Shown here: positions 9,194 to 19,236 of the stretch, in pieces
Layout: every line of letters starts with the position of its first letter
Position numbering within the stretch: position 1 is the stretch's first letter
Source: Lachnospiraceae bacterium
GTDB taxonomy: Bacteria > Bacillota > Clostridia > Lachnospirales > Lachnospiraceae
Length of the DNA: 64,000 nucleotides
Assembly: GCA_029071325.1 (NCBI GenBank)
Contig: JAIEAP010000023.1
Coordinates: forward strand, 1 to 64,000
Reading direction: 5' to 3'
Translations under genes and position numbers: made by a program
Notes under the pieces: generated by a model
Database searches by the model: none
Seen by the model: the letters and a program-made list of their open reading frames with translations, nothing else
Told to the model about the DNA's origin: nothing

Positions 9194-9298
9194 AGCACTT
9201 TCCTCCTTTCTGCTTGACTGCCAAATGGCATACGGATATGCCAATCTGTGTGTATAACATAAATATGCCTTTGATGTTCTCAAAAGCGTCCGCTTTAT

Positions 9299-9327
9299 AG
9301 TCTAACACAGACCTTTTGAAAAAGCAA
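9299..9327 (-). promoter_or_regulatory. internal promoter before rpmJ and the alpha genes
   Basis: On the - strand, TTGCTT (9327-9322) and TAGACT (9304-9299) are separated by 17 bases. Between it and rpmJ a hairpin GGCATA-TCCG-TATGCC (9242-9227) is visible. The promoter would allow rpmJ and rpsM-rplQ to be expressed separately from the spc genes. Confidence 0.55.
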
Positions 9328-9335
9328 GCTGTTTT

Positions 9336-9554
9336 TTATTTATCTCTCCAGATGATTCTGCCCTTGGTCAGATCGTATGGAGACATCTCAATCGTAACCT
9401 TATCACCGGGTAAGATACGAATAAAGTTCATTCTCAGTTTTCCGCTGATATGTGCCAGCACCTGATGTCCGTTCTCCAACTGAACCTGGAACATGGCGTT
9501 CGGCAGTTTTTCTACGATAGTTCCTTCTACTTCAATCACATCTGCTTTTGACAT
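9336..9554 (-). CDS. infA: translation initiation factor IF-1
   Basis: 72 residues from the ATG at 9554 ([15 protein letters not shown]); an ATG two codons earlier lies too close to AGGAGG. The OB-fold RNA-binding signature ([25 protein letters not shown]) and the terminal RIIWRDK are canonical. IF-1 occupies the ribosomal A site during initiation. Confidence 0.97.
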   Translation of the reverse strand: MSKADVIEVEGTIVEKLPNAMFQVQLENGHQVLAHISGKLRMNFIRILPGDKVTIEMSPYDLTKGRIIWRDK

Positions 9555-9574
9555 TTTCATTCCCTCCTGCTATA

Positions 9575-9841
9575 TCAATCTTTTTCACGTTTCAGATATT
9601 GTTCATACATTTTGATGGCCGATGCCAGCACTCTGTCATCCGTGCCGGCCGCCTCTTTTAACAGCGCGCTTACCTCTTCGGGCAGCCGCTTGATGATCTG
9701 TATGTGTTTTCTTCTCTTCTTCTTGGGATGCTCACAAGGTTTGGTGGTTCCGTTTGCCAGGTACACATTCTCCTCTTCTTCCCGGATCACGGCATAGTAG
9801 TGATTCCGGTCATGCCCTGCCAGCGATTTTGCCAGGTTCAT
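9575..9841 (-). CDS. KOW-domain (L14e-like) RNA-binding protein
   Basis: 88 residues. The N-terminal half reads like a KOW/L14e-type beta barrel (LAKSLAGHDRNHYYAVI, then VYLANGTTKPCEHPKKK), followed by a basic KKKRRKHIQIIKR stretch and a helical tail. A gene of this kind is common between map and infA in Clostridia and is thought to bind RNA or ribosomes, but its function is unproven. Its start overlaps the map stop by 4 bases (ATGA). Confidence 0.75.
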   Translation of the reverse strand: MNLAKSLAGHDRNHYYAVIREEEENVYLANGTTKPCEHPKKKRRKHIQIIKRLPEEVSALLKEAAGTDDRVLASAIKMYEQYLKREKD

Positions 9842-10605
9842 GCCTTCTCCTCCTCCGTCAATGTAAGGATCTCCGGTTCGCCATCGGTAATCAGCACAGT
9901 GTTCTCATAGTGGGCTGACAGAGAGCCGTCATAGGTCACCACCGTCCACTCATCCTCCAGCCACTCTACATCGGGTGCACCCGCATTGATCATAGGCTCG
10001 ATTGCCAGCGTCATGCCCGCTTTCAGCTTCAACCCCTTTTTCCGCTGACGGAAGTTGGGAATCTCCGGTTCCTCATGCAGATGTGTACCGATTCCGTGTC
10101 CGCACAGATCGTATACTACTCCGTAATCAAAGCTCTCCGCATAATCACCGATTGCCGCCGATATCTCATGGAGCCGTCTTCCCGCCCTGGCATACTGGAT
10201 GCCCTGGAAGAAGCTTTCCCGTGTCCTTTCTATTAACAGAGAGGCTTCCCGGCTGATCGTCCCGATTCCATGGGTTCTCGCCGCATCGGAATGGTATCCC
10301 TCCCATATGAGACCGATATCCAGACTGACGATATCGCCTTCCTTGATATACCGCTCTTTACTGGGAATCCCATGCACCACCTCATCATTCACCGACACAC
10401 ACACCGACGCAGGATATCCCTGATAGTTCAGGAAGGAAGGTACGCAGCCAAGGCTGCGTATCATCTCCTCTCCCAATCGGTCAATCTCCCATGTGGTCAT
10501 GCCTTCCCGCAGCGCATGCCCCAAATCCTGATGAACCTGTGCCAGCAATCTGCCAGCCTCTCGCATCCGCTCTATCTCCATAGCAGTTTTGATCGTTACC
10601 GACAT
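9838..10605 (-). CDS. map: methionine aminopeptidase, type I
   Basis: 255 residues. It removes the initiator methionine from nascent proteins. The metal ligands are visible as the Asp pair in DIGLIWEGYHSDAART, His in GHGIGTHLHEEP, and two Glu in LAIEPMI and HYENTVLI. Length and the absence of an N-terminal extension fit type Ia. It starts 5 bases after the adk stop. Confidence 0.97.
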   Translation of the reverse strand: MSVTIKTAMEIERMREAGRLLAQVHQDLGHALREGMTTWEIDRLGEEMIRSLGCVPSFLNYQGYPASVCVSVNDEVVHGIPSKERYIKEGDIVSLDIGLIWEGYHSDAARTHGIGTISREASLLIERTRESFFQGIQYARAGRRLHEISAAIGDYAESFDYGVVYDLCGHGIGTHLHEEPEIPNFRQRKKGLKLKAGMTLAIEPMINAGAPDVEWLEDEWTVVTYDGSLSAHYENTVLITDGEPEILTLTEEEKA

Positions 10606-10610
10606 AAATC

Positions 10611-11255
10611 TTAAGCTCCTAAGATACCAACAATTGCCGCGAACACGTCTTCCATGGGCTGGGTTCCATCTACAGATTTCAGAATTCCCTGCTTATTGTA
10701 GTAATCGATCAACGGCTGTGTCTGCTCGTGGTACACGGTCAGTCTCTTCTGTACGGTCTCAGGCTTATCATCGTCACGCAGTACTACTTCATTGCCGCAG
10801 CGGTCACAGATACCCTCCACCTTGGTGGGAATGGATACGATGTGATAGGTAGCGCCGCAGTTCAAACATGCGCGTCTGCCACTCATACGGTTTACGATAT
10901 TCTCGTCCGGTACATCCACATCAATAGCGTAATCCATCTTCTCGCCGATTTTCTCCAGAGCAGCGGTCAGCGCCTCCGCCTGGGGAATTGTCCTGGGGAA
11001 TCCATCCAGCACAAATCCGTTCTTAGCGTCGTCCTGCTGGATTCTGTCCATAACCAGATCGCAGGTCAACTCATCGGGCACCAACAATCCCTGATCCATA
11101 TACTGCTTTGCTTTCTGTCCCAGCTCTGTGCCGTTCTTGATGTTCGCGCGGAAAATATCTCCGGTAGAGATATGGGGAATCCCATATTTATCCGCAATCT
11201 GCTTTGCCTGTGTGCCTTTTCCTGCTCCAGGAGCACCTAACATAATAATTTTCAT
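10611..11255 (-). CDS. adk: adenylate kinase, zinc-binding type
   Basis: 214 residues. It catalyses ATP + AMP to 2 ADP. The P-loop GAPGAGKGT is at residues 7-15, and LDGFPRT with the NMP-binding region follow. The lid carries C-x2-C-x16-C-x2-C (CLNCGATYH...CDRCGNE), the structural zinc site of Gram-positive long-form enzymes. It lies between secY and map, the usual order. Confidence 0.98.
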   Translation of the reverse strand: MKIIMLGAPGAGKGTQAKQIADKYGIPHISTGDIFRANIKNGTELGQKAKQYMDQGLLVPDELTCDLVMDRIQQDDAKNGFVLDGFPRTIPQAEALTAALEKIGEKMDYAIDVDVPDENIVNRMSGRRACLNCGATYHIVSIPTKVEGICDRCGNEVVLRDDDKPETVQKRLTVYHEQTQPLIDYYNKQGILKSVDGTQPMEDVFAAIVGILGA

Positions 11256-11341
11256 GAAATACCTCCTTTGATCATATCTTCTATAAACAACTTTAGTGCA
11301 CCACGGGAGACGCCGCTTTCACGGCATCCCCCCGGCACACA

Positions 11342-12658
11342 TCAGTCGTTCAAAAATCCCTTGTAATTGCGAACCAGCATCTGTGATTCTATTTTCTTGA
11401 TGGTCTCAATGACAACACCCACGATAATAATGATAGATGTTCCACCGAATGACACGTTTGCCTTGAACACCCCGTTGAAGAAAATGGGGACAAGCGCAAC
11501 GATTGCCAGTCCTGCGGCACCAATAAATACGATATAGTTCAGAATCCGGTTCAGATAATCGCTGGTCGGCTTACCTGGCCGGATACCCGGAATAAAACCG
11601 CCCTGGCGCTTCATGTTATTTGCAATCTCCAACGGATTAAAGGTAATGGACGTATAGAAATATGCAAACGCTATGATCAATATCAGATATACAATCAGAC
11701 CAATACTGTATACCGGTTCCGAAGGATTGCACCAGTTTGACTGGGATAATCCTTTTAATATCTTGCTTCCGATTCCGGTTCCGTCACCCTTGCCCAGCAA
11801 GGACGCGATCACCACCGGGAACTGCATCAGGGACTGTGCAAAGATGACAGGAATCACACCGCCGGTGTTGACCTTTAACGGAATATGGGAGGACTGTCCG
11901 CCCACCTGCTTCCTTCCCTGTATCTTCTTAGAATACTGCACAGGAATTTTGCGTTCCGCACCCTGCAGCACCACGACAAACACTACCATGGCGATCACGA
12001 TCGCCAGGACAATGACTGCAGCCAGCACTGCCTTTGCCGGAATCTTACCTGCCACAAACTGCTCATACAGAGATGCAAAATCCTGAGGAATACGGGATAC
12101 GATGTTGATGACCAACACGATGGAAATACCGTTTCCCACACCCTTGTCTGTGATACGCTCGCCGATCCACATCAGCACAGCAGAACCTGCAGTCAGCGTC
12201 AGCACAACCTGGATCACAGACAAAATATTCTTCTGATCCAGATAATTGCCGCGATAGAAACCGACTGCCATGGCAATTGCTTCGATCAAAGCCAATGCCA
12301 CCGTCAGATAACGGGTAATCTCTGCAATTTTCTTTCTTCCTTCTTCACCGTCACGCTGCATCTCTTCCAGCTTCGGAATCGCGATCGTGAGCAGCTGCAT
12401 AATGATGGAAGATGTAATGTAGGGAGTGATGTTCAATGCGAAAACCGACATCTGCATAAATGATCCACCGGTCACTGCATCAAAAAAGTTAAACGCATCA
12501 TTTCCCTGACCTGCAAACCAGCTGGCGAACACATCCCTGTCTACACCAGGAATCGGCAGCTGTGAGCCGATCCTGATGACAATCAGCATAAGGAACGTAA
12601 ATATTATCCTGTCTCTGATATCTTTTACTCTAAATGCGTTGCGTACTGTATCAAACAT
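11342..12658 (-). CDS. secY: preprotein translocase subunit SecY
   Basis: 438 residues with about ten hydrophobic helices. The plug and lateral-gate regions (ITPYITSSIIMQLL) and the cytoplasmic loops (QRKIP-like ERKIPVQYSKK, and IRPGKPTSDYL) are characteristic. It forms the channel of the Sec translocon. The ATG overlaps the rplO stop codon (TAATG), so it is coupled to L15 synthesis. Confidence 0.98.
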   Translation of the reverse strand: MFDTVRNAFRVKDIRDRIIFTFLMLIVIRIGSQLPIPGVDRDVFASWFAGQGNDAFNFFDAVTGGSFMQMSVFALNITPYITSSIIMQLLTIAIPKLEEMQRDGEEGRKKIAEITRYLTVALALIEAIAMAVGFYRGNYLDQKNILSVIQVVLTLTAGSAVLMWIGERITDKGVGNGISIVLVINIVSRIPQDFASLYEQFVAGKIPAKAVLAAVIVLAIVIAMVVFVVVLQGAERKIPVQYSKKIQGRKQVGGQSSHIPLKVNTGGVIPVIFAQSLMQFPVVIASLLGKGDGTGIGSKILKGLSQSNWCNPSEPVYSIGLIVYLILIIAFAYFYTSITFNPLEIANNMKRQGGFIPGIRPGKPTSDYLNRILNYIVFIGAAGLAIVALVPIFFNGVFKANVSFGGTSIIIIVGVVIETIKKIESQMLVRNYKGFLND

Positions 12659-13098
12659 TAGATCACCTCAGCTTTTCCACCAAGAGCCTCTATTTTTTCT
12701 TTTGCGCTTGCGCTGAATGCATTAGCCTGAACTGTAAGCTTCTTAGTAAGCTCGCCATTTCCAAGAATCTTAACGCCATCTCTCGGATTGCTGACGATTC
12801 CCCTCTCCATTAAAGTTTCCACAGATACTACTGCATCATCGTCGAATACTTCCAGAGCAGATACATTGATTCCGACGATTGTCTTAGAATTGATGCACTT
12901 GAACCCTCTCTTCGGTATTCTTCTGTATAACGGCATCTGACCGCCTTCAAATCCTGGTCTCGGAGCTCCGGAACGAGCCTTCTGACCCTTGTGTCCTTTA
13001 CCTGCCGTCTTGCCGTTTCCTGAACCATGTCCACGGCCTCTTCTGAAATTATCACTCTGCTTTGAGCCGACTGCCGGCTGTAAATTGGATAAGTCCAT
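12658..13098 (-). CDS. rplO: 50S ribosomal protein L15
   Basis: 146 residues. The glycine- and lysine-rich N-terminal extension ([20 protein letters not shown]) threads into the 23S rRNA, and [18 protein letters not shown] is the family signature. It is placed between rpmD and secY as in other spc operons. Confidence 0.98.
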   Translation of the reverse strand: MDLSNLQPAVGSKQSDNFRRGRGHGSGNGKTAGKGHKGQKARSGAPRPGFEGGQMPLYRRIPKRGFKCINSKTIVGINVSALEVFDDDAVVSVETLMERGIVSNPRDGVKILGNGELTKKLTVQANAFSASAKEKIEALGGKAEVI

Positions 13099-13119
13099 TG
13101 TGGCACCTCCTTGTCTTAA

Positions 13120-13302
13120 TTATACTTCTTCTACTTTTACTAAGTGTCTTACCTGCTGAATCATGCCGCGGACAGCCTTGTTGTCCGGACGTTCCACAGT
13201 TGCTCCAATTTTCTTAAGACCAAGCGCCTCTACGGTCTTCTTATTCTTTGGAACTGCGCCGATAGTAGATTTCACGAGTGTGATTTTTAATGTATTTGCC
13301 AT
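13120..13302 (-). CDS. rpmD: 50S ribosomal protein L30
   Basis: 60 residues, the short bacterial form. LKITLVKSTIGAVPKNKKTVEALGLKK-type sequence and VRGMIQQVRHLVKVEEV match L30. It lies between rpsE and rplO. Confidence 0.97.
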   Translation of the reverse strand: MANTLKITLVKSTIGAVPKNKKTVEALGLKKIGATVERPDNKAVRGMIQQVRHLVKVEEV

Positions 13303-13315
13303 TGTTCGTTCCTCC

Positions 13316-13825
13316 TTAACCTACTACTTCTTCTACGGATAACCCGCGAAGCTTTGCAACTTCCTCCGGGGATTTCAGTTTGCTCAATGCGTCGATGGTA
13401 GCAAGTACCACGTTCTGCTTATTGTTGGAACCCAGAGACTTGGTACGGATGTTCTGGATACCTGCCAGCTCACAGACATTACGTGCAGGACCACCAGCGA
13501 TAACACCGGTACCTTCCGGAGCTCTCTTTAAGAGAACGGATGCTCCCGTATGCTTGCCGGAGATGTCATGCGTAATACTGTTATTGTCATCTAATTTTAC
13601 GGTGATGAGCTTTTTCATCGCATCTTCTTTTCCCTTGCGGATCGCTTCGGGAATTTCGGTTGCTTTACCCAGACCTGCGCCCACATGACCATTGCCGTCA
13701 CCTACAACAACAAGAGCTGTGAAACGCATATTACGTCCGCCTTTTACAACCTTGGTAACACGCTTTATTGATACCACTTTTTCCGTTAACTCTAATTGAC
13801 TAGCATCAATGATTGTACGTTTCAT
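13316..13825 (-). CDS. rpsE: 30S ribosomal protein S5
   Basis: 169 residues. The double-stranded RNA-binding N-terminal domain ([26 protein letters not shown]) and the C-terminal domain ([20 protein letters not shown]) are intact. S5 takes part in decoding fidelity and has a site where spectinomycin-resistance changes occur. Standard spc position. Confidence 0.98.
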   Translation of the reverse strand: MKRTIIDASQLELTEKVVSIKRVTKVVKGGRNMRFTALVVVGDGNGHVGAGLGKATEIPEAIRKGKEDAMKKLITVKLDDNNSITHDISGKHTGASVLLKRAPEGTGVIAGGPARNVCELAGIQNIRTKSLGSNNKQNVVLATIDALSKLKSPEEVAKLRGLSVEEVVG

Positions 13826-13842
13826 GTAAAGTCTTCCTCCTT

Positions 13843-14211
13843 CTAGAAATCTAAACCAGCTTCTCTTGCTGCATCGGCTAACGCCTGTACTTTGCCTGCA
13901 TATATGAAACCGCCTCTGTCAAAGACAACTGTCTTGATACCCTTCTCCAACGCCTTCTTTGCGATAGCAGTACCAACCTGTGCTGCTGCATCTACGTTAT
14001 TAGTCTTCTCGCAGGCTGCCTTAACTTCCTTATCCAGGGTAGACGCTGCCACGAGGGTATTTCCAACTGTATCGTCAATAATCTGAGCGTACATATGATT
14101 ATTACTTCTAAACACAGCCAGACGTGGTCTCTCAGCGGTTCCAGCCAGGCGACTGCGCAGTCTTCTATGTTTATTTTCACGAACTACTGTTCTGGATTCT
14201 TTATTAACCAT
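13843..14211 (-). CDS. rplR: 50S ribosomal protein L18
   Basis: 122 residues. It has a basic N terminus and the 5S rRNA-binding fold ([43 protein letters not shown]). L18 binds 5S rRNA together with L5. It lies between rplF and rpsE. Confidence 0.98.
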   Translation of the reverse strand: MVNKESRTVVRENKHRRLRSRLAGTAERPRLAVFRSNNHMYAQIIDDTVGNTLVAASTLDKEVKAACEKTNNVDAAAQVGTAIAKKALEKGIKTVVFDRGGFIYAGKVQALADAAREAGLDF

Positions 14212-14229
14212 CTCTCGTCACTCCTTTAA

Positions 14230-14769
14230 TTATTTCTTACCAGTCTTACCAACTTTACGTCTAATAACTTCATCAGCATACTTGATACCTTTTCCTTTAT
14301 AAGGCTCAGGTCTTCTCTTGTCTCTGATTTCAGCTGCGTATTGGCCTACTTTTTCTTTATCGATACCTTTGATGATGATCTTATTGCCCTCTACTGTTGA
14401 CTCCAGTCCTTCCGGATCTTCCATCTCTACCGGATGGGAATATCCCAGATTCAGGGTCAGCTTCTTACCGGACTTGGATGCTCTGTAACCAACGCCGTTT
14501 ACCTCCAGCTCTTTGGTATAGCCATCGGTAACACCTACTACCATGTTGTTGATCAGTGTTCTGGTCAATCCGTGTAAAGATTTCATTTTCTTCAAATCAT
14601 TCGGTCTTGTAACGGTTATTTCAGAACCCTCTACTTTGATTTCCATCTCGGATGGCAATACTCTGCTTAATGTTCCTTTTGGACCCTTTACAGTCACCTG
14701 ATTATTTTCTGCTAATTCCACGGTAACACCTTCCGGAATTGCGATTGGCATTCTTCCTATTCGTGACAT
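14230..14769 (-). CDS. rplF: 50S ribosomal protein L6
   Basis: 179 residues with the two repeated L6 domains. [15 protein letters not shown] starts the protein, and the signature [19 protein letters not shown] is near the C terminus. L6 lies at the base of the L7/L12 stalk near the factor-binding site. Confidence 0.98.
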   Translation of the reverse strand: MSRIGRMPIAIPEGVTVELAENNQVTVKGPKGTLSRVLPSEMEIKVEGSEITVTRPNDLKKMKSLHGLTRTLINNMVVGVTDGYTKELEVNGVGYRASKSGKKLTLNLGYSHPVEMEDPEGLESTVEGNKIIIKGIDKEKVGQYAAEIRDKRRPEPYKGKGIKYADEVIRRKVGKTGKK

Positions 14770-14829
14770 GCCCGTACCTCCTGTTAATTGTGATATATAG
14801 TTATCTGCGTTTCACTAAGTGCTTCCGGT

Positions 14830-15234
14830 CTACCATACGAACGCCAGAACCTCGCCGCCTACCTGAAGCTTTCTTGCCTCTTTGTCAGTGATGATGCCCT
14901 GGTTGGTGGACAGGATTGCGATACCAAGTCCGCCTAATACCTTCGGCAGATTATCCTTGCCTGCATACACGCGAAGACCTGGCTTGGAAATTCTCTTGAT
15001 GCCGGAGATAATCTTCTCATTCTTGTCCGCACCATATTTTAAAGTCACACGGATGGTCTTGAAAATACCGTCCTCAATGATATCATACTTTACAATATAA
15101 CCTTCTTTTACAAGAATGTCTGCGATTGCCACTTTCATCTTAGAAGCGGGGATATCAACGGTATCATGTTTTGCAGTATTTGCATTACGGATTCTCGTAA
15201 GCATATCTGCTATTGGATCACTTGTCATAGTCAT
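14830..15234 (-). CDS. rpsH: 30S ribosomal protein S8
   Basis: 134 residues from the ATG at 15234 ([18 protein letters not shown]), with AGGAGG 10 bases upstream; the frame is open much further but only through intergenic repeat sequence. The family motif [26 protein letters not shown] ends the protein (shown in part). S8 organises the central domain of 16S rRNA and represses spc translation in E. coli. The upstream spacer to rpsN is unusual. Confidence 0.97.
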   Translation of the reverse strand: MTMTSDPIADMLTRIRNANTAKHDTVDIPASKMKVAIADILVKEGYIVKYDIIEDGIFKTIRVTLKYGADKNEKIISGIKRISKPGLRVYAGKDNLPKVLGGLGIAILSTNQGIITDKEARKLQVGGEVLAFVW

Positions 15235-15433
15235 GATGTGTTTTCCTCCTATTCTTTCTTCTTTTCTGATTAAGGAAGTTCTACACAATGTGCAGGAACT
15301 TGCCTTAAGGAAGTTTTCTTCGCTAAGTTCGATCTGCGCCAACTGCAGGCTTGATCTCACTAATCTCAGAAAACGACCTCGCGCTAAGCTCTGGCTTCGC
15401 CTACGGCTCGCCAATCGCTAAGCTGCTTTCGGT
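15235..15433 (-). repeat. hairpin and short-repeat insertion between rpsN and rpsH
   Basis: This spacer is about 200 bases, while its neighbours are 12-60. A long imperfect hairpin (15270-15308) ends about 20 bases before the rpsH ribosome binding site. It has TTAAGG-AAGTTC arms, about 17 pairs with two bulged C residues and a 3-base loop. Upstream, CTTAGCG occurs three times (AGCTTAGCG twice, AACTTAGCG once). The sequence just after the rpsN stop (TAGACCGAAAGCAGCTTAG) resembles that after the rpsH stop (TAGACCGGAAGCACTTAG). It looks like a small dispersed intergenic repeat or a regulatory RNA hairpin. Confidence 0.55.
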
Positions 15434-15619
15434 CTACCAGCTTGCTTTCTTTACGCCCGGAATCTGACCCTTGTATGCCAGCTCACGGAAGCAAACTCTG
15501 CAAATACCATACTTTCTTAAGTATGCATGCGGACGACCGCAGATTCTGCAACGATTATATTCTCTAGAAGAGAATTTCTGTTTGCGCTGCTGTTTTACTT
15601 TCATTGAAGTCTTTGCCAT
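15434..15619 (-). CDS. rpsN: 30S ribosomal protein S14, zinc type
   Basis: 61 residues, the short type Z form. The zinc ligands are in [20 protein letters not shown] (two CxxC pairs). It lies between rplE and rpsH. Confidence 0.97.
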   Translation of the reverse strand: MAKTSMKVKQQRKQKFSSREYNRCRICGRPHAYLRKYGICRVCFRELAYKGQIPGVKKASW

Positions 15620-15637
15620 TTAAATTCCCTCCTGTCT

Positions 15638-16177
15638 TTATTTTGCGAATGGCATATTGAACAATGTCAATAACTCTCTTGCTTCTTCGTCTGTCTTTGC
15701 GGTTGTAACAAAGATAACATCCATTCCTCTTACCTTATCGACCTTATCGAACTCGATTTCCGGGAAAATGATCTGCTCCTTGATACCAAGCGCATAATTG
15801 CCTCTGCCGTCAAATGCGTTTGCATTGACACCGCGGAAGTCGCGGACACGGGGCAATGCCAGATTGATCAGGCGATCTGCAAACTCATACATCTTCTCGC
15901 CTCTCAAGGTAACCTTACATCCGATGGGCATTCCCTCTCTCAGCTTGAAGTTTGCAATGGAGTTCTTTGCCTTGGTGATCACCGGCTTCTGACCTGCGAT
16001 GGTTTCCATGTCCTTCATTGCGGACTCTAATATCTTGGCATTCTCTTTTGCCTCGCCAACACCCATGTTGATGACGATCTTGGAAAGCTTCGGCACTTCC
16101 ATCTTGTTCTTATATCCGAATTTTTTGATCATAGCGTCTACGATCTCATTCTGGTACTGTTCTCTCAGTCTACTCAA
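15638..16177 (-). CDS. rplE: 50S ribosomal protein L5
   Basis: 179 residues. [19 protein letters not shown] and the C-terminal [20 protein letters not shown] are typical. L5 binds 5S rRNA and contacts P-site tRNA through its flexible loop. It lies between rplX and rpsN. Confidence 0.98.
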   Translation of the reverse strand: MSRLREQYQNEIVDAMIKKFGYKNKMEVPKLSKIVINMGVGEAKENAKILESAMKDMETIAGQKPVITKAKNSIANFKLREGMPIGCKVTLRGEKMYEFADRLINLALPRVRDFRGVNANAFDGRGNYALGIKEQIIFPEIEFDKVDKVRGMDVIFVTTAKTDEEARELLTLFNMPFAK

Positions 16178-16201
16178 CTTGCTGCTCCTCCTCTCTCACG
16201 A

Positions 16202-16513
16202 TTAATCGATTACTTCACCTGTAGCTTTTGCGTAACGCACTTTCTTGTCTCCGTCCATCTTGAAGCCTACGCGGGTCGCCTGACCTTTGTGGAGGTACAT
16301 TACGTTAGATGCATCGATCGGTGCTTCCTGATGAAGGATTCCGCCCTGCTGATTTGCCATGCTGGGTTTCGCATGCTTGGTCACCATATTGATGCCCTCA
16401 ACAAGTAAGGTGTTGTCTTTCTTATTTACGGCAATTACCTTGCCCTCTTTATCTTTATCTTTTCCGGCGATCACCTTAACGGTATCGCCTTTCTTAATTT
16501 TTAAGCTTGCCAT
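16202..16513 (-). CDS. rplX: 50S ribosomal protein L24
   Basis: 103 residues with an N-terminal KOW motif ([21 protein letters not shown]). The segment [20 protein letters not shown] is the family's conserved middle. L24 initiates 50S assembly. It follows rplN. Confidence 0.98.
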   Translation of the reverse strand: MASLKIKKGDTVKVIAGKDKDKEGKVIAVNKKDNTLLVEGINMVTKHAKPSMANQQGGILHQEAPIDASNVMYLHKGQATRVGFKMDGDKKVRYAKATGEVID

Positions 16514-16525
16514 TTCGGTTACCTC

Positions 16526-16894
16526 CTACAATACTTCCGGAGCCAGAGAAACAATTTTCATAAACTGTTTTTCACGAAGCTCTCTCGCCACTGGTCCAAA
16601 AATACGTGTGCCTCTCGGGGTCTTGTCGTCTTTGATAATTACAGCGGCATTCTCATCGAACTTGATATAAGAACCGTCTTTACGACGCGCACCCTTTACC
16701 GTACGAACAACGACTGCCTTCACTACGTCGCCCTTTTTAACAACGCCGCCTGGTGTTGCATCTTTGACCGTAGCAGTGATCACGTCGCCAATATTAGCAT
16801 ATCTTCTGGTTGAACCGCCCATAACACGGATGCACAGCAATTCCTTTGCGCCAGTGTTATCAGCAACCTTAAGTCTGGTTTCCTGTTGTACCAT
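16526..16894 (-). CDS. rplN: 50S ribosomal protein L14
   Basis: 122 residues. [20 protein letters not shown] opens the protein; [15 protein letters not shown] and [10 protein letters not shown] close it. L14 forms an intersubunit bridge. Standard position between rpsQ and rplX. Confidence 0.98.
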   Translation of the reverse strand: MVQQETRLKVADNTGAKELLCIRVMGGSTRRYANIGDVITATVKDATPGGVVKKGDVVKAVVVRTVKGARRKDGSYIKFDENAAVIIKDDKTPRGTRIFGPVARELREKQFMKIVSLAPEVL

Positions 16895-16912
16895 GCCGGT
16901 AGCCTCCTTCTA

Positions 16913-17170
16913 TTATTTTGCTCTCTCCATAATCTCAACCAGTCTCCATCTCTTATCCTTGGAAAGTGGTCTGGTTTCCATTACTCTGACGGTATCTCCA
17001 ACTTTGCATTCGTTGTTCTCATCATGAGCCTTTAACTTGTAAGTCTTCTTTACGATTTTGTTATATAATGCGTGTCTTACGTTATCTTTTACCGCAACAA
17101 CGACCGTCTTATCCATCTTATCACTGACAACGACGCCAACACGCGTTTTTCTAAGATTTCTTTCTTCCAC
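16913..17170 (-). CDS. rpsQ: 30S ribosomal protein S17
   Basis: 85 residues with the OB fold. [20 protein letters not shown] and [19 protein letters not shown] are the family signatures. It follows rpmC with a 46-base spacer. Confidence 0.98.
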   Translation of the reverse strand: MEERNLRKTRVGVVVSDKMDKTVVVAVKDNVRHALYNKIVKKTYKLKAHDENNECKVGDTVRVMETRPLSKDKRWRLVEIMERAK

Positions 17171-17216
17171 GACAAATCTCCTTTCATGAGTTGTTCAAGC
17201 CCTGGGGCTTCGATCC

Positions 17217-17426
17217 TTACTGTGCAGCCTTCTCTTTCTGTGCGATGACAGTCTGGATTCTTGCAATATTTTTTCTTACATCCTTAATTCTGCTTGTGTT
17301 ATCCAGCTGATTGGTTGCATTCTGGAATCTCAAATTGAAAAGCTCTTTCTTTGCCTCCACCAGCTGTACCTTCAGGTCAGCAGCGGACTGATTATTTAAT
17401 TCTTCTAAATATTTACTAGTTTTCAT
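17217..17426 (-). CDS. rpmC: 50S ribosomal protein L29
   Basis: 69 residues from the ATG at 17426 ([14 protein letters not shown]); a GTG three codons earlier is in frame but gives a less typical N terminus. The helical hairpin with [20 protein letters not shown] is characteristic. The start lies inside the rplP coding end (11-base overlap), so the two are translationally coupled. Confidence 0.96.
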   Translation of the reverse strand: MKTSKYLEELNNQSAADLKVQLVEAKKELFNLRFQNATNQLDNTSRIKDVRKNIARIQTVIAQKEKAAQ

Positions 17427-17853
17427 TTGATTCACCGCCTTCTAAGTCTGCACGCGAAACCACTTTACATTTACAAGGTAATTTGTGTGTAGCAAGACGC
17501 AATGCCTCTCTTGCAACTTCTTCCGGCACTCCGGAAATCTCAAACAATACACGTCCTGGCTTTACTACAGCTACCCAATACTCCAATGTTCCCTTACCGG
17601 AACCCATACGGGTCTCTGCCGGCTTTGCAGTTACCGGTTTGTCCGGGAAGATCTTGATCCATACTCTACCGCCACGCTTAATGTATCTCGTCATAGCGAT
17701 ACGGGCAGCCTCTATCTGATTGGAACGGATCCAGCAGGGCTCCATAGCCACAATACCGTATTCACCGTTGGTAATCTTATTTCCTCTCATCGCTTTGCCC
17801 GCCATGGAACCGCGGAACTGCTTGCGATGTTTTACTCTCTTAGGCATTAACAT
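17416..17853 (-). CDS. rplP: 50S ribosomal protein L16
   Basis: 145 residues. [20 protein letters not shown] at the N terminus and [19 protein letters not shown] are canonical. L16 lies at the A-site region near the peptidyl-transferase centre. GGAGG is 9 bases upstream. It overlaps the rpsC stop by one base. Confidence 0.98.
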   Translation of the reverse strand: MLMPKRVKHRKQFRGSMAGKAMRGNKITNGEYGIVAMEPCWIRSNQIEAARIAMTRYIKRGGRVWIKIFPDKPVTAKPAETRMGSGKGTLEYWVAVVKPGRVLFEISGVPEEVAREALRLATHKLPCKCKVVSRADLEGGESNEN

Positions 17854-18509
17854 TAGTTTGCTCCTCCTTCCTTATTTCCTTTCGTAGGAAGTACCTCGCC
17901 CTTATAAATCCATACTTTTACGCCGACCTTACCGTATGTGGTGTCTGCCTCGGCGAATCCGTAATCAATGTCTGCTCTCAATGTCTGAAGAGGAATGGTT
18001 CCCTCAGAGTAGAACTCGGTACGCGCCATATCAGCTCCGCCCAGACGTCCTGACACAGATGTCTTGATACCCTGTGCGCCAGCCTTCATACATCTTCCCA
18101 TGCAGGACTTCATAGCCCGGCGGAAAGAAACACGGTTCTCAAGCTGCAGTGCGATATTCTCTGCTACTAACTGAGCATCCTTATCCGGTCTCTTCACTTC
18201 TTTGATGTCTACTACCAGCTTCTTGTCTGTCAGCTGCTGCAGCTCACCCTTTACTTTTTCAATCTCAGCGCCGCCCTTACCGATCACGACACCCGGCTTT
18301 GCAGTGTAAAGAATCACTTTTACACGGTCGGATGCTCTCTCGATCTCGATTCTGGATACGCCTGCTGCATATAATTTCTTCTTCAGAAATGCTCTGATAT
18401 TATAGTCTTCTACTAAGTAATCAGCGAAATCAGATTCTGCATACCATTTGGAATCCCAGTCTTTGATAATGCCGACTCTTAAGCCATGAGGATTAACCTT
18501 CTGTCCCAT
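17853..18509 (-). CDS. rpsC: 30S ribosomal protein S3
   Basis: 218 residues. The KH RNA-binding domain is visible ([20 protein letters not shown], with the GxxG loop). The C-terminal domain contains [20 protein letters not shown]3 forms part of the mRNA entry channel. It follows rplV. Confidence 0.98.
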   Translation of the reverse strand: MGQKVNPHGLRVGIIKDWDSKWYAESDFADYLVEDYNIRAFLKKKLYAAGVSRIEIERASDRVKVILYTAKPGVVIGKGGAEIEKVKGELQQLTDKKLVVDIKEVKRPDKDAQLVAENIALQLENRVSFRRAMKSCMGRCMKAGAQGIKTSVSGRLGGADMARTEFYSEGTIPLQTLRADIDYGFAEADTTYGKVGVKVWIYKGEVLPTKGNKEGGAN

Positions 18510-18520
18510 GAATTGCCCTC

Positions 18521-18907
18521 CTATCTTTCATTCAGCACGATTGTTAAATGGCTTGTTCTCTTCTCGATCCTGTAAGCCCTGCCCTGTGCTCTTGGTCTGA
18601 TTCTCTTCATTGTTGGTCCTTTGTTTGCGTAGCACTCCTCTACATAAAGGTTCTCTGCGCTCAGTCCATTATTGTTCTCAGCATTTGCAATGGCTGACTT
18701 CAACAGCTTCTCTATTACGCTTGACGCATATCTGGGATTGTAGGTCACAATCGCTAACGCCGTCTCCACGTCTTTGCCGCGGATGGCATCCAGTACGAAG
18801 CAAGCTTTCTGAACCGACATTCTTGCATAAGACAGCTTTGCGGAAGGTCTGGTATCTTTTACTGCATTTCTCTCTCTCTTTATTTGGGATCTATGTCCTT
18901 TTGCCAT
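18521..18907 (-). CDS. rplV: 50S ribosomal protein L22
   Basis: 128 residues. The conserved end [20 protein letters not shown] includes the beta-hairpin loop that lines the exit tunnel. The N terminus is slightly longer and more basic than in Bacillus ([14 protein letters not shown]). It lies between rpsS and rpsC. Confidence 0.97.
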   Translation of the reverse strand: MAKGHRSQIKRERNAVKDTRPSAKLSYARMSVQKACFVLDAIRGKDVETALAIVTYNPRYASSVIEKLLKSAIANAENNNGLSAENLYVEECYANKGPTMKRIRPRAQGRAYRIEKRTSHLTIVLNER

Positions 18908-18934
18908 GAGTGAAACCTCCTTTCAAAATTCTAT

Positions 18935-19216
18935 TTATCTAACGCCTGATTTCTTCTCATCTTTGCCATGGCCTCTGTAAGTTCTGGTTGCAACGAACTC
19001 GCCCAGCTTATGTCCGACCATATCCTCAGTCACATATACGGGAACGTGCTTTCTTCCGTCATGAACAGCAATCGTATGCCCTACAAAGGATGGAAAAATG
19101 GTAGAACGGCGTGACCATGTTTTGATTACGGATTTCTCACCGGATGCGTTCATAGCGTCTACTTTTTTCAGTAAGCTCTCATCTGCAAACGGTCCTTTTT
19201 TAAGCGATCTTGACAT
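18935..19216 (-). CDS. rpsS: 30S ribosomal protein S19
   Basis: 93 residues. [20 protein letters not shown] and the signature [21 protein letters not shown] plus [12 protein letters not shown] are typical. S19 forms the head complex with S13. It lies between rplB and rplV. Confidence 0.98.
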   Translation of the reverse strand: MSRSLKKGPFADESLLKKVDAMNASGEKSVIKTWSRRSTIFPSFVGHTIAVHDGRKHVPVYVTEDMVGHKLGEFVATRTYRGHGKDEKKSGVR

Positions 19217-19236
19217 CTTCTTTTCCTCCTAATTTC

